The translations under genes were made by a program, and so were the position numbers. This document shows, one piece after another, positions 40,714 through 50,862 of a DNA stretch of 64,000 bases (position 1 is the first letter of the stretch; each line of letters opens with the position of its first letter). The notes under the pieces are model-generated. The model was not told the origin of the DNA and ran no database searches. It saw nothing but the letters and a program-made list of their open reading frames with translations. Source of the stretch: Corythucha ciliata (taxonomy: Eukaryota; Arthropoda; Insecta; Hemiptera; Tingidae); NCBI GenBank assembly GCA_038030265.1, contig CM075943.1, forward strand, positions 43,586,001-43,650,000. Reading direction: 5' to 3'.

Positions 40714-43287
40714 AAAATTTCGCTCCGGCAGCTGGCGGTCGGAAAGAGTGCATTTCATTCCGTATACGGATACTCTAAGCCGTCCCAGAAGTAATAATTT
40801 TGATACCATAATTTGTTTCATTAAGCCGAATTTCTTCCTCTATTTTCACCACCCTCTCTTCAAAAACGTCGAAAAGTTTCGGTAGTTTTCCAAGGGCTTT
40901 GTTATATTAAATTTTTGTGCCGTATTTTATAATACCTAAACGTGTGAATTCAAGCGATTTCTTTGAAATTTCACCCCCCCCCCCCCACATCAAAGTTTTC
41001 GGTAAATCTCTGTGGATCCCAGGGCTTTCGTTACATTAACTTATTGAGTCGAATTTTAGAGCGCTAAGATGAACTAGTGAAGTTCAACGCTATTTTTACA
41101 GTTCCACACCGGAAGGACCACCCCCACCACCTTGACTTTTTCAAAAAATTAAAATGGGAATCAAAGGCTACTCTAACATGGAGTATTCGTACTGAATATG
41201 ATGCATCTAGAATCAACTGATGAATTGTAGTGATTTTTTGACCATTTCAACCCCTATCCCCCCCTCCACCTTGACCGATTTGGCCGTAATGCAATACCGA
41301 CCGGGGTCTTACGGATACTGACTTTTGTGCTAAAGCGCGTTCCGCTAAATTGATTTCTTCGAGAGTTATCGTGCTAACAAGACCACACACTAACTTTCAT
41401 CCCGGGGGCGACACCCCCTCCCCTTCGACTTTTTCAAAAAATTAAAATGGGAATCAAAGGCTACTCTAACATGGAGTATGCGCACCGAATATGATGCTTC
41501 TAGAATCAACTGGTGATTTATAGTGATTATTTGACCATTTCAACCCCTATTTCCCCCCTCCACTTCGACCGATTTGGCCCAAATGCAATGCCGACCGGGG
41601 TCTTATGACTAATAATTTTTGTGCTAAAGCGCGTTCCGCTAAATTAATTTCTTCGAGAGTTATCGTGCTAACAAGAAAACGGCCATAATATTATACAGGG
41701 TGGATCCGTGTAAGTGTGACAAAAATGTTTGGGTAAAACTACGTTAAAAGTGGAGTAAAATGGTACCTTCGGAAGTGTCCTACGTCGATCCGTTCCGGAG
41801 TTATGATTTTTTTTAGTGTTTAAAAAAGTAACCAATGTTTGCTTCAAAAAATCCGCAATTTCGCGGCTTATATCGCACGAAATCCAAAAAGTGATGCCAT
41901 TTTCAGAAACTACGGAACATTTCCTTTAGGATAGAGGCCATTTTATTGCTTGAAATAATCGTCAACACCCAGAAATCTGGCATTTTTTCCATAAATTTAC
42001 GTTTCCTCTAAAATTTGTCCGTTTTACGAAAAGTCGCTGTACCCAAACAGCTTTCTCAACAGATTTTCGGTGTATCACAAAAACTTCGCCGTCTTCTATG
42101 CTTCCTTTTGGCGTGTTCACATTTCATATTACGACTGACGTTTCTCACAAAAACGTCACGAGAATGCACAAAACCCGTGTTTTTACGAAACATGGGCCAT
42201 TGTCTACGGTATTCGTGAAGGGTGCGGAGAGATCGGCAGTAAGTGAGAACAGGATATCTTACCATGGAGAAGATACGGCAAGCAAGAGACATTCAATTTG
42301 ACCCCCCCCCTCCCATCCGTTTCTGCCGATCTCTGAGCACCCTTCACGAATATTGTTGGCACCTGGCACATAGGCAATTGCCTATATTTTTCTGTCAAAA
42401 TACTGTTTTAGAAAGGGAGGACAGAATATTTTAGGAAGGAGAAGATATCGTAGGCAAACGGCATTCAATTATACCCCCCCCCCCCTGAATGGCGACAATT
42501 TAATGAATCACTGGTGGGGGAAGGGGTCAAATCGAATGCCTCTTGCCTTCTCCATGGTAAGATATCCTGTTCTCACTTACCGCCGATCTCCCTGCACCCT
42601 TCACGAATACCGTAGACAATGGTCCATGTTTCGTAAAAACACGGTTTTTGTGCATTCTCGTGACGTTTTTGTGAGAAACGTCAGTGGTAACATGAAATGT
42701 GAACACGCCAAAAGGAAACTTAGAAGACGGGGAAGTTTTTGTGATATACCGAAAATCTGTTGAGAAAGCTGTTTGGGTACAGCGACTTTTCGTAAAACGG
42801 ACAAATTTTAGAGGACACGTAAATTTATGGAAAAAAATTTCCAGATTTCTGGGTGTTGACGATTATTTCAAGCAATAAAATGGTCTCTATCCTAAAGGAA
42901 ATGTTCCGTAGTTTCTGAAAATGGCATCACTTTTTGGATTTCGTGCGATATAAGCCGAGAAATTGCGGATTTTTTGAAGCAAGCATTGGTTACTTTTTTA
43001 AACCCAAAAAAAATCATAACTCCGGAATGGATCGACGTAGGACACTTCCGAAGGTACCATTTTACTCCACTTTTAACGTAGTTTTACCCAAATATTTTTG
43101 TCACACTTATACGGATCCACCCTGTATATAAACATATATATATAAGATATATGTATATATGAATTTCAGAGACCACTGAATTCGTGTTCTAGAGGTTCTA
43201 AAAGTGAAAAAAACATGACATGACCCATGTTTGCCACCATCACGACGAGACCAATAGTGCATTTTCAGAATAAAATGCACTAAAATG
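40714..43287 (-). repeat. Rpt-1, copy 4 (inverted), split by a foldback element
   Basis: 40714-41691 is the inverse of about 21323-22022 and 43125-43287 is the inverse of about 21155-21310. The foldback at 41696-43124 sits between them. The segment 41131-41385 is duplicated at 41424-41677, both including GGCTACTCTAACATGGAGTA, so this copy has an internal tandem duplication. Confidence 0.88.
41696..43124. mobile_element. Foldback element of 1.43 kb with about 610-bp arms and TATA target sites
   Basis: The ends CAGGGTGGATCCGTGTAAGT and its inverse are bounded by TATA at 41692-41695 and 43125-43128. Arms run 41696 to about 42318 and about 42515 to 43124, with a few percent differences. The loop repeats part of an arm again (CGATCTCTGAGCACCCTTCA near 42330). 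No transposase. The superfamily is uncertain; a 4-bp TATA duplication is all that is visible. Confidence 0.88.
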
Positions 43288-43364
43288 TGTGGCTTCACTC
43301 TGAATAATTATTTTTGATGAAATGAAACAAGAAATAAAAATAATACATTTTTTCGGAAAAGCTT

Positions 43365-43493
43365 TCACTCTGCAGTTCACTTTTCCTACCACTTTTCAAA
43401 TTCCATTTGGAGGAACAGAAACTTTGCAGAAGACTGCAGTGTTGGCAGTGAAGAGTTGCAAAGTACTTTTGTGAAATAGGCCCCTGGTATGTC
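43365..43493 (-). repeat. MITE-like repeat, partner of 38795-38945
   Basis: The inverse begins GGGGCCTATTTCACAAAAGT, then ACTTTGCAACTCTTCACTGC. Noncoding. Confidence 0.55.
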
Positions 43494-43499
43494 AGAAAC

Positions 43500-43720
43500 T
43501 TATATCGCGGGGTTGGCTCCCTAAAAAAAAAAAAAAAAAATTCGCAGGGTTTTGCATTTTTTTTTTCAAAGGTGAAATTTGTTGCTAAATGGGTTCTTTT
43601 AATAACAAAATTTCGCGGGGTTTGCCCATTTTAAAAGCAATCTTGCGGAGTTTTATCATTCAAAACAAACGTGGGGTGGGTTCGCATCAAAAGAGCAATT
43701 TCATGGCTTTCGCTTCTATA
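43500..43720 (-). repeat. C-family degenerate repeat
   Basis: AAAATTTCGCGGGGTTTGCCC and related units, with an A homopolymer at 43523-43540. Confidence 0.55.
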
Positions 43721-43807
43721 CAAAAACATACGTCAGCCGCGAGTGAAAACGCAAAGTACACTGCCCTGAGGATTCGAGACGAGACTTGTGATTCTTAAAC
43801 TTCCCTT

Positions 43808-43872
43808 ATATAGTATACACGTTTCCCTTTCCCGTTCCCGTTCCCTTATACGTATAGTATACATGTTTCCCT
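43808..43872 (+). repeat. Direct repeat TATAGTATACAYGTTTCCCT
   Basis: Two copies about 44 bp apart, separated by TTCCCGTTCCCG. Noncoding. Confidence 0.7.
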
Positions 43873-44105
43873 TTGTCAAGTGAGTTTTGTACTATATGCG
43901 TGTGCGCCACCTTTGGAATGTCACCATCGCGTCTGTACTATTTTGTTAAATCGCTCCAGGTGTTAACAATTTCAATAATTTATCAGGAGCCCTCTGTAGT
44001 CTGTTGTCTCCTTCTGATAGATGTCGGAGATACGGAATGAAATAGACACGAGAAAGCAATAACCTATCCTGAATGGGACGAATAGGGCCAATTCAGTGAA
44101 ATTAA

Positions 44106-44242
44106 GGGCCGTATTCATAGACGTCACTCAAGCTGAGTATTTACTTAAGTTGCTTCAAATCGGTCGTTCTAATAAGTGAGTCATCTGTTTTGAATCGAAA
44201 TAAGTAAATACTCTACTCAAGTGACGACTATGAATACGGGCC
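44106..44242. mobile_element. PIF/Harbinger-type MITE, 137 bp, TAA target duplication
   Basis: The left end GGGCCGTATTCATAGACGTC is mirrored by GACTATGAATACGGGCC, inverted over about 23 bp. TAA lies at 44103-44105 and 44243-44245, the typical PIF/Harbinger 3-bp duplication. Confidence 0.88.
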
Positions 44243-44245
44243 TAA

Positions 44246-44735
44246 GTTCACCCATTCATATTGATTTTAATCCTTCATCGGTGTCTATACAGTTTTGTCT
44301 TCCCTAATGTATTTTGGCTAACCCGCCTCGATGTTTTAAACGGTGCGGGTAAACGATCTTTTTGAAAAGAATGTGGGCGATGACCTTTTACTGACGAATA
44401 AATTTGTTTCGTTTTTATTTAAAGTTAATCACAGGGTGGAACACGTATACAGTACCTGGATATGGTCTTGTTTTGTTAATGCTCACAGAAGCTGAATAAA
44501 TTGAGTTGAAATCGGTTCCCTGGCGATAATTAGCTTTGATGGGGGTTTGGTTTCCAGACGAACGTACGTGCACCCCGGATATTGCTGTGCTCTTTACGGA
44601 CAAATTTTCAATATTATTTGACCGGTTGTGCATATTATTAGATCAAAGGTTGATAAAACGAATGTATAATCTCAACGAGAAATGCGCGGTTCTGTGGTAA
44701 TGGCAAACAATGGTTCTTCCTTCTCTTCAAGCAAG
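44246..44735. other. No recognisable gene
   Basis: Unique-looking sequence; a 72-codon minus frame (44415-44633) has no motif. Confidence 0.35.
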
Positions 44736-44739
44736 AAAA

Positions 44740-45120
44740 AGCACTAATTTGCGGCTAAAATTGAAGAAAAACGCCAACTCGTGGCTAAAACGTACTCATC
44801 AACGGGTCAAAATGAGGAAAAACTAATCTTTTGCGGCCGTAATTGACAGAACGCACCAACCATTCGCGGATTGGCGACGCAATAGTGCAGCCCTTAATTG
44901 AAATACTGTAGTATACCAATAATGCGTTATTTCTTTCTCGGTTGTTTGATACCTTTTCACGGCTGAAATGAAGAAAAAGGGCTAGTTCAAGGCTTCAAGG
45001 TAGAATTGAGGAAAATCACTCTGTTTCAGCTGAAATTAAGGAAAAACGCCAATGCGCGGCTAAAAATAGTGCTCATTCACGAGTGAAATTGGGAAAATAC
45101 GCTGTGCAACCTTCTCTTGG
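44740..45120 (+). repeat. A-family degenerate array
   Basis: Units such as GCACTAATTTGCGGCTAAAA, then TTGAAGAAAAACGCCAACTC recur every 28-40 bp. Confidence 0.7.
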
Positions 45121-45159
45121 GAAAAACTGGATAAAATCCCCGCCTGAGAGTATCTTTAC

Positions 45160-45469
45160 TAGCGAAAATGTCATACGATGCACCATTGTCTTTTTACAGG
45201 CTTATATACAGGCATCCGGACTCCGGAGGTTGGAATCGCGTCAATTCGTGGTCATCTGAGAAGAGACTGATTCGCTCAGAAACGGTCACTATCCGTCAAA
45301 AAATGAATCTCTGATGGAAAACTGTCGTTCGTAGCCTTCTACTCCGGATTTTATGTTCAAAAACTGCCAATTTTTCTCCCCAAAAAATGATAATTTTTGA
45401 GCTTAACTTTAAATTTTAGACCTGAGACGGTAAACTGCGGTAATTTAGCCCCTAAAACTGCACCCTTCC
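45160..45469 (+). mobile_element. Head segment of a hAT-like composite (relative of 7811-7985)
   Basis: ATACGATGCACCATTGTCTT, CACTATCC and TCTCTGATGGAAAACTGTC occur in the same order as in the element at 7767-9580. The Gypsy element begins right after, and a C-array with a hAT-like end resumes at 50863-52047, so the Gypsy element may have split this composite. Confidence 0.55.
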
Positions 45470-46611
45470 TGTAGTATTTAGAGCTACTTAAAAACACCAG
45501 CACTTTTTAATAATACGTCGGGGAAGTTTCGACTCATAATAAACCTTATCACCTTATCATCAACCCATAGGACAGTTTGACATTATTGATACAAATCCCA
45601 CGTTAAGGCAGTTCAGTGTTTTTCATATATTTTTTAAGTTTCTCTACGTAATAATTAGTGTCGGGAAGATCTGATTCGCAATCGACAGGGGCTACTTGAT
45701 TTTTTGAATCCGTTCGGCTTCAGATGAACATTATTTTCTTCACCTCTCTCAAGAATTTTAGATAACCAAAATGTCTTTTCACTCCGGCGCAGCTCACGGT
45801 AAAAACACTTCGTGTAGTCAAATTGAATCGTTTATTTATGAGTTGATTATAATAAATTATGCTTTTGAAGTCATAAAAGACGAGTTCGACACATTTACAC
45901 CCTCCAGAGACCACCGTCAAAAGCGCACGAATGTCGGGTTTGGTGTCTTCCGGGATTAGTCGAAATTGATGACTTTCGGGTGACAAGCAAACTCGAGACA
46001 CAGGGTACGGTGTACAGCACTTGTGAAACTGTGAGTATCACCATCACCCATGAAAACTTATTTTCTGGCCGTTGAGCTCACTACACTGTGTGTGTTTTTT
46101 TGAAGTTTTTGGTGGGATTCAGTGTTCGGTGTACCAGAAACGACTGCCCTTTCTTCTTTGACATATTCGTATCAGCCGCTACAGTTTTTCTGCGATGACT
46201 GCAATCTACAACGATCACCGTAGAACAATATCAACATGGTTTTTTTTAAAGCTGGCTTCTCCTTCTTTGTGAGCCTTTACTTCGCCGGGCACCAAGTTCA
46301 CGAGCCATTTTTCTAATCTCCGAAAAAATAAATAAATAAAAAGGCGAGGGACTATTCACTTTAACCAACACAAAAAATATCTAATCGAAACGGCAGAAGT
46401 TGGAGACTAGACTCCTCCTTACTTCTTCTAAACATTGAAAGGGGGTGAGGTGGGTTCTAACCTTCTTATTTGTTATGAGTCGAATTACCTTTGAAAAATC
46501 GAACCTCGCTTCCCCATCGTATAGCGACAATAATCGAATAATTATAATTATCTTTTTTTTACAATCAATCACAAACATGTGTCTCCTTGATGACATAGAC
46601 AACCTAGTACA
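45470..46611 (-). repeat. 3' LTR of the Gypsy element, split by a 1-kb insertion
   Basis: LTR parts are 45470 to about 45514 and about 46521-46611. Joined, they correspond to the 134-bp LTR at 50729-50862. LTR ends are TGTA...TACA. Confidence 0.92.
45515..46520. mobile_element. Insertion of about 1 kb inside the Gypsy 3' LTR
   Basis: The ends CGTCGGGGAAG and CTTCCCCATCG are imperfect 11-bp TIRs, and both have TCGACTCATAA subterminally. The flanks share ATA (or TA). A 93-codon minus frame (45720-46001) has no motif I recognise. It must be younger than the Gypsy insertion. Confidence 0.8.
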
Positions 46612-46624
46612 TTCCTCCTCAACT

Positions 46625-49600
46625 TCATTTAAACATATGGAAGTCCTTCAATCTTTCCGGTATTTTTACTTGACGACCACTTCTTGTGAATACCATCGGC
46701 ATTCTTTCTTCGACGGTTGATTCACTCTTACATTGAATGGACGGATCTTCTGAAAACGATGATGATTCAGTCATCAAATTTTCTGTCAAACCTTCTTCTT
46801 CCTTGTCAGATGCTGTAGACGAAGTTGACACAACAGGTGGTGGTATTTGCTTGAAAAATGACGAGTTCCGGGTGATCGTGCAGTCTTTGTTAGCTGCAGT
46901 CACTTGCGTTCCCTTTACATTAACTATTTCGAAAGGAATCGGATTCAAAGGAGACGTATACTTGTTTATTTTCTTTTGTTTCAGTAAAACCATATCACCT
47001 TTCTCAAGTTCATGATCCCTCACATGACGTTTGTTATCTGCATATTCCTTCATCTTCTTTTGACTATCCTCTTCGTTTTTCCTCAACATTATTTCAATTT
47101 CATCATCTAAATTATTTGAAAAGAAAGGAACAAGTCCTCTGAAATCTCCCCTGAAGATAACTCTAGCAGGTGCTATATGAGTCGAACAATGAGGTGTGTC
47201 TCTATATTGCAACAGGTATTCTGGTAAAATGTTTTCCCAATTTTTCTTCTCAATAATAGCTGTTCTGATTGTTTTATTCAAATTTTGCATGAAATGCTCG
47301 ACCCTTCCATTTGCTTCAGGCCACAAACTTGTGACCCTATGATGTTTAATTCCCAAGTCATCACAAAATTGAGAAAATTCATGGCCATTAAAAGGTGGAC
47401 CATTATCTTTCCTAATCGATAACGGAATACCAAAGATGGAAAAAATTTCGAACAATTTCCGAATAACTACACTCGAACACAATGATGAAATTGGTTCAGC
47501 AAAAGGGTATTTGCTGAAATCGTCAATGAGTACCATGACGTATTTGTTGTTTGGATAAGGTCCTGAAAAATCCATCGATAAATTCTGCGACGCCCCCGAA
47601 GGAATAGGAGTGGGTTTAATGGGATCGCGTCTGACTTGAGGCGAATTGGCTAGGCATGGAACGCAACGCCGCACAGTAGCTTCAGCCATAGAATCCATTC
47701 TAGGGAACCAAACTTTACTACGAAGTAGTTGTTTCGACTTTGTAATGCCCTGATGACCCCGATGAGCCAAATCGACGACTGATTGCTGTAAAGAACATGG
47801 CATCACGATCCGAGGCCCTTTCAGTAAAATTCCATCTGAAGTTACAGCCAACTCATTCTTTAGGTTTTTGAACTGTGAAACGTCTTGTTTTAACCAATCT
47901 CCTGAGAAAATGGCAGAAACAACTTTCATTAAAGACTCGTCCTTCATTGTTTCCTCGGCAATTTTCGATCTTGACAAAGTCGAAGGCAATGAACTTTTAG
48001 TTACCAAATTAATGAAATTTTCCGCACTAACTGGGGCTTGCACCTTCAAAGGGTGACGGGACATGTAATCAGATGGATTGTCTTTCCCTGAAATGTGCTG
48101 AATTGAGTAATCGAAACCCATTAACTTAAAACGCAAACGCTCCAATCTAGGCGAAGCTGGGGCATTAACATTGGTCAGCAGAGACACAAGTGGTTTATGA
48201 TCAGTGTGAATAACAAATTTTGAACCGATCAAATAATCCTGAAAGTGTTCAACACCCCACGCGACGGCAAGCATTTCTCGTTCGATCTGAGAATATCTCT
48301 TTTGAATGTCGTTCAAACTGACACTAGCACAAGCTATTATTTTTGCCCGTTTTTTACCTGGTTGCGCCAAAATTGCTGCTAACCCTTCTGGACCAGCATC
48401 CGTGTACAAGTGAGATGTTTTGGACAGGTCAAAAAAATTGTTTGTGACTGCATTCTCAACTGTTGTTTTTACTTCTTCAAAACAATTTTGTTCAATTGAA
48501 GTCCAGCGCCAATCACTTTGTTTTTCTATGAGCTTGCGTAAAGGTTTTGTTTTATCGGCTAAACAAGGTATAAAACGCAACAAGAAACCAACCATCCCCA
48601 AAAAACTCCTAGTTTCATGAACATCCTTAGGGGCGTCTAATTCTTTAATAACCTTGACTTTAGCCGGATCTGCTTCTAATCCATTTTTTGACACCACATA
48701 TCCAAGATAAGGAACAGATTCTTTGGAAAAAAGACATTTCTTTGGATTTACAGTCAAGCCTATCTCCTCCAACCGCCGAAGAACTCTGTGCAACATAATA
48801 TCATGCTCTTCCTTTGTTTTGCCAAAAACTACAATGTCGTCACTGACATTAATGCAACCGTTAATACCAGCCAAACTATTACGAATAATTTTATGAAAAT
48901 TTTCAGGAGCTGAAGTAATTCCCATGCTTAAGCGTTTGTAGCGAAATAAACCAATATGGGTAGTGAACGTACTGATTTCCCGAGACGACTCATCTAAAAC
49001 GATCTGATGGAATCCCTTATTCAAATCCAGTTTGGAAAATACTTGAGATCCTTCAACCAACGAAATTATTTCCTCGATAGTAGGCATCGGGAAACATTCT
49101 CTTAAAATAGCCTTATTAGGAACCCTCATATCAACACATAGCCTTATTGTACCATCTCTCTTCGGAACAACAACAATGGGAGATGCCCACGTCGTCGGAC
49201 CTACCACCTTCTCAACTATATCATCCTGTAACAATCTGTGAATTTCTTCCTCTACTTGTTTCCTGAGGTGATGAGGTGTCCTTCGAAAAGGGGCGACCAC
49301 TGGCTTGATTGTCCTATCAATGTGTAGCTTGAGCTCAAAATTCTTCATTTTGCCTATTCCATTAAACACTGTTGGATAACGATTCACAACTTCTATTTCT
49401 TGAGACTTTACATTCAGAACTAAAGAAACAATCCCCAATGCCTGGGCTGTCTTACAGCTCAAAAGCGATTCACCTGCCTCTACAACAAGAACTTTTGCCG
49501 ATGTTCTACGATTTTTAAAAGTCATTTCCGTTTTAAACTTCCCTAAAACGGCAATCGGTTTACTTTGGTAAGCATTCAAAACACACGAAGTTTTTCTCAA

Positions 49601-50596
49601 TGAAGGGGCATTATATAGTTTGTTATAAACATCCTTACTAATCAAATTTGCTGAACACCCCGTGTCTACTATAAATAGAACGCGTTGTCCTAAAACCTTG
49701 ATATTCACGTGCGGCAACTCTTCACCTCGTTTTCCGACGGCGACATTTAAAGATTTTTCAGAATTTGAACCACTCGACTCCGAATCCGAATCATGGTCCC
49801 GCACAACTGTATTGAGTTTTTGACCTTTAAAATCCTTTTTACGAGAACTTGACCGACCATTTTCTCTACTTGAACAAAATTTTGAACGAGCGAAATGATT
49901 TTTCTCTCCACACTTCTGACAAACCTTGCCCTTGGCCGGACATAACTGCTTGTGCGGCCACTCCCCATTACAAGCAAAGCATTTACGTGCTGAAATCGTA
50001 GAATGAGGTTTGTCCAAATTATTAACAAACTGTTCAGAATTTTCAGACAAATTGAATGCGTTCATTTGATTGTTCACTATCTCATGAGTTTGGCCCAAGG
50101 TCACAATTTCTTCCAACGACATATCTTTTTGCAATATTTCCTTACGAAGACGATCCGAATGAGTACCCAGCAAAATCTGTACTTTTATCTCAAAATCTGG
50201 ATCCTTGAAATCACAAGATGTGCCCAATTGCCTCAACCGAACATAATATTGTTTTATAGTTTCCCCGGACTCTTGCTTTGTACTTCGAAATTTAAAAATT
50301 TCATATAAAACGTTAGTCTTTGGAATAAAATAACTAGACAATAACACCTTTGCTTCATCATACGTAGAACTTGGACCCGGTAAGGAACGAAATATATCGA
50401 CAACTTCTCTACCTGCACAATTCAACAAAAGTGCCCGCTTTCGAACATCAACAGTTACGTCGGCCGCAACCAAAAATATTTCAAAATCATCCAACCACAT
50501 TTTCGACCGCTTAGCGGCATTACCATCCGCTATCGGATCGAATGCTAACGGCCTCGACGCAATTTCCATTTTCGAAGTTCCCAAACAAGAGCTCAA
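46625..50596 (-). CDS. Gag-Pol polyprotein of a Ty3/Gypsy retrotransposon
   Basis: A 1323-codon uninterrupted frame. Residues about 20-180 are Gag capsid-like. Two zinc knuckles lie at about 206-241 (CFAC.., CQKCGEKNHFARSKFC). Protease has VDTGCSANLI at about 310. RT runs about 445-620 with catalytic DD at about 583 in NVSDDIVVFG, where YxDD is usual; an S before DD is known in some Gypsy lineages. RNase H starts at LYTDAGPEGLAA (about 730). Integrase has HHCC (HRGHQG.. CVPC, about 947-980), catalytic Asp in MDFSGPY (about 1007), Asp in RKDNGPPF (about 1063) and Glu in EANGRVEH (about 1095), then a GPY/F-like tail. Single-ORF gag-pol without env. Probably transposition-competent apart from the interrupted 3' LTR. 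Confidence 0.95.
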   Translation of the reverse strand: MSSCLGTSKMEIASRPLAFDPIADGNAAKRSKMWLDDFEIFLVAADVTVDVRKRALLLNCAGREVVDIFRSLPGPSSTYDEAKVLLSSYFIPKTNVLYEIFKFRSTKQESGETIKQYYVRLRQLGTSCDFKDPDFEIKVQILLGTHSDRLRKEILQKDMSLEEIVTLGQTHEIVNNQMNAFNLSENSEQFVNNLDKPHSTISARKCFACNGEWPHKQLCPAKGKVCQKCGEKNHFARSKFCSSRENGRSSSRKKDFKGQKLNTVVRDHDSDSESSGSNSEKSLNVAVGKRGEELPHVNIKVLGQRVLFIVDTGCSANLISKDVYNKLYNAPSLRKTSCVLNAYQSKPIAVLGKFKTEMTFKNRRTSAKVLVVEAGESLLSCKTAQALGIVSLVLNVKSQEIEVVNRYPTVFNGIGKMKNFELKLHIDRTIKPVVAPFRRTPHHLRKQVEEEIHRLLQDDIVEKVVGPTTWASPIVVVPKRDGTIRLCVDMRVPNKAILRECFPMPTIEEIISLVEGSQVFSKLDLNKGFHQIVLDESSREISTFTTHIGLFRYKRLSMGITSAPENFHKIIRNSLAGINGCINVSDDIVVFGKTKEEHDIMLHRVLRRLEEIGLTVNPKKCLFSKESVPYLGYVVSKNGLEADPAKVKVIKELDAPKDVHETRSFLGMVGFLLRFIPCLADKTKPLRKLIEKQSDWRWTSIEQNCFEEVKTTVENAVTNNFFDLSKTSHLYTDAGPEGLAAILAQPGKKRAKIIACASVSLNDIQKRYSQIEREMLAVAWGVEHFQDYLIGSKFVIHTDHKPLVSLLTNVNAPASPRLERLRFKLMGFDYSIQHISGKDNPSDYMSRHPLKVQAPVSAENFINLVTKSSLPSTLSRSKIAEETMKDESLMKVVSAIFSGDWLKQDVSQFKNLKNELAVTSDGILLKGPRIVMPCSLQQSVVDLAHRGHQGITKSKQLLRSKVWFPRMDSMAEATVRRCVPCLANSPQVRRDPIKPTPIPSGASQNLSMDFSGPYPNNKYVMVLIDDFSKYPFAEPISSLCSSVVIRKLFEIFSIFGIPLSIRKDNGPPFNGHEFSQFCDDLGIKHHRVTSLWPEANGRVEHFMQNLNKTIRTAIIEKKNWENILPEYLLQYRDTPHCSTHIAPARVIFRGDFRGLVPFFSNNLDDEIEIMLRKNEEDSQKKMKEYADNKRHVRDHELEKGDMVLLKQKKINKYTSPLNPIPFEIVNVKGTQVTAANKDCTITRNSSFFKQIPPPVVSTSSTASDKEEEGLTENLMTESSSFSEDPSIQCKSESTVEERMPMVFTRSGRQVKIPERLKDFHMFK

Positions 50597-50713
50597 ATAA
50601 AAAAAAAAACGACATTGACTACGTACTCACGCGTTGAAGAACCATATCTATGCAACACGACCCAGCCAGTTCGACCACCGGCCTCCGGTGATGTTGAATA
50701 GCGTATTTATTTC

Positions 50714-50725
50714 CGACCGCGCCAA
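50714..50725 (-). other. Primer-binding site candidate
   Basis: TGGCGCGGTCGG on the minus strand begins a few bases after the 5' LTR end, the expected place for a tRNA primer site. Confidence 0.5.
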
Positions 50726-50728
50726 AAA

Positions 50729-50862
50729 TGTAGTATTTAGAGCTACTTAAAAACACCAGCACTTTTTAATAATAGCGACAATAATCGAATAATTATAATT
50801 ATCTTTTTTTTACAATCAATCACAAACATGCGTCTCCTTGATGACATAGACAACCTAGTACA
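50729..50862 (-). repeat. 5' LTR of the Gypsy element (134 bp)
   Basis: Reads TGTACTAGGTTGTC..., ending AAATACTACA on the minus strand. It is very short for a Gypsy LTR. No strong TATA box, though an AATTATAATTATTCG stretch is present. Confidence 0.92.

Larger units (their letters stand above)
45470..50862 (-). mobile_element. Young Ty3/Gypsy LTR retrotransposon
   Basis: Minus-strand order: 5' LTR (50862-50729), a TGGCGCGGTCGG primer-binding-like site (about 50725-50714, resembling tRNA-Ser primed sites of the 17.6/297 group), gag-pol (50596-46625), a GAGGAGGAA polypurine tract (46620-46612) and 3' LTR (46611-45470, interrupted). The LTRs differ by one C/T change in about 134 bp, so insertion is recent. 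No env frame. No matching target duplication was seen (GATCT versus CTTCC flanks). Confidence 0.92.

Noticed and set aside
46625..50596. Endogenous retrovirus with envelope
   Set aside because: The single frame ends after integrase and no env-like frame lies before the polypurine tract.
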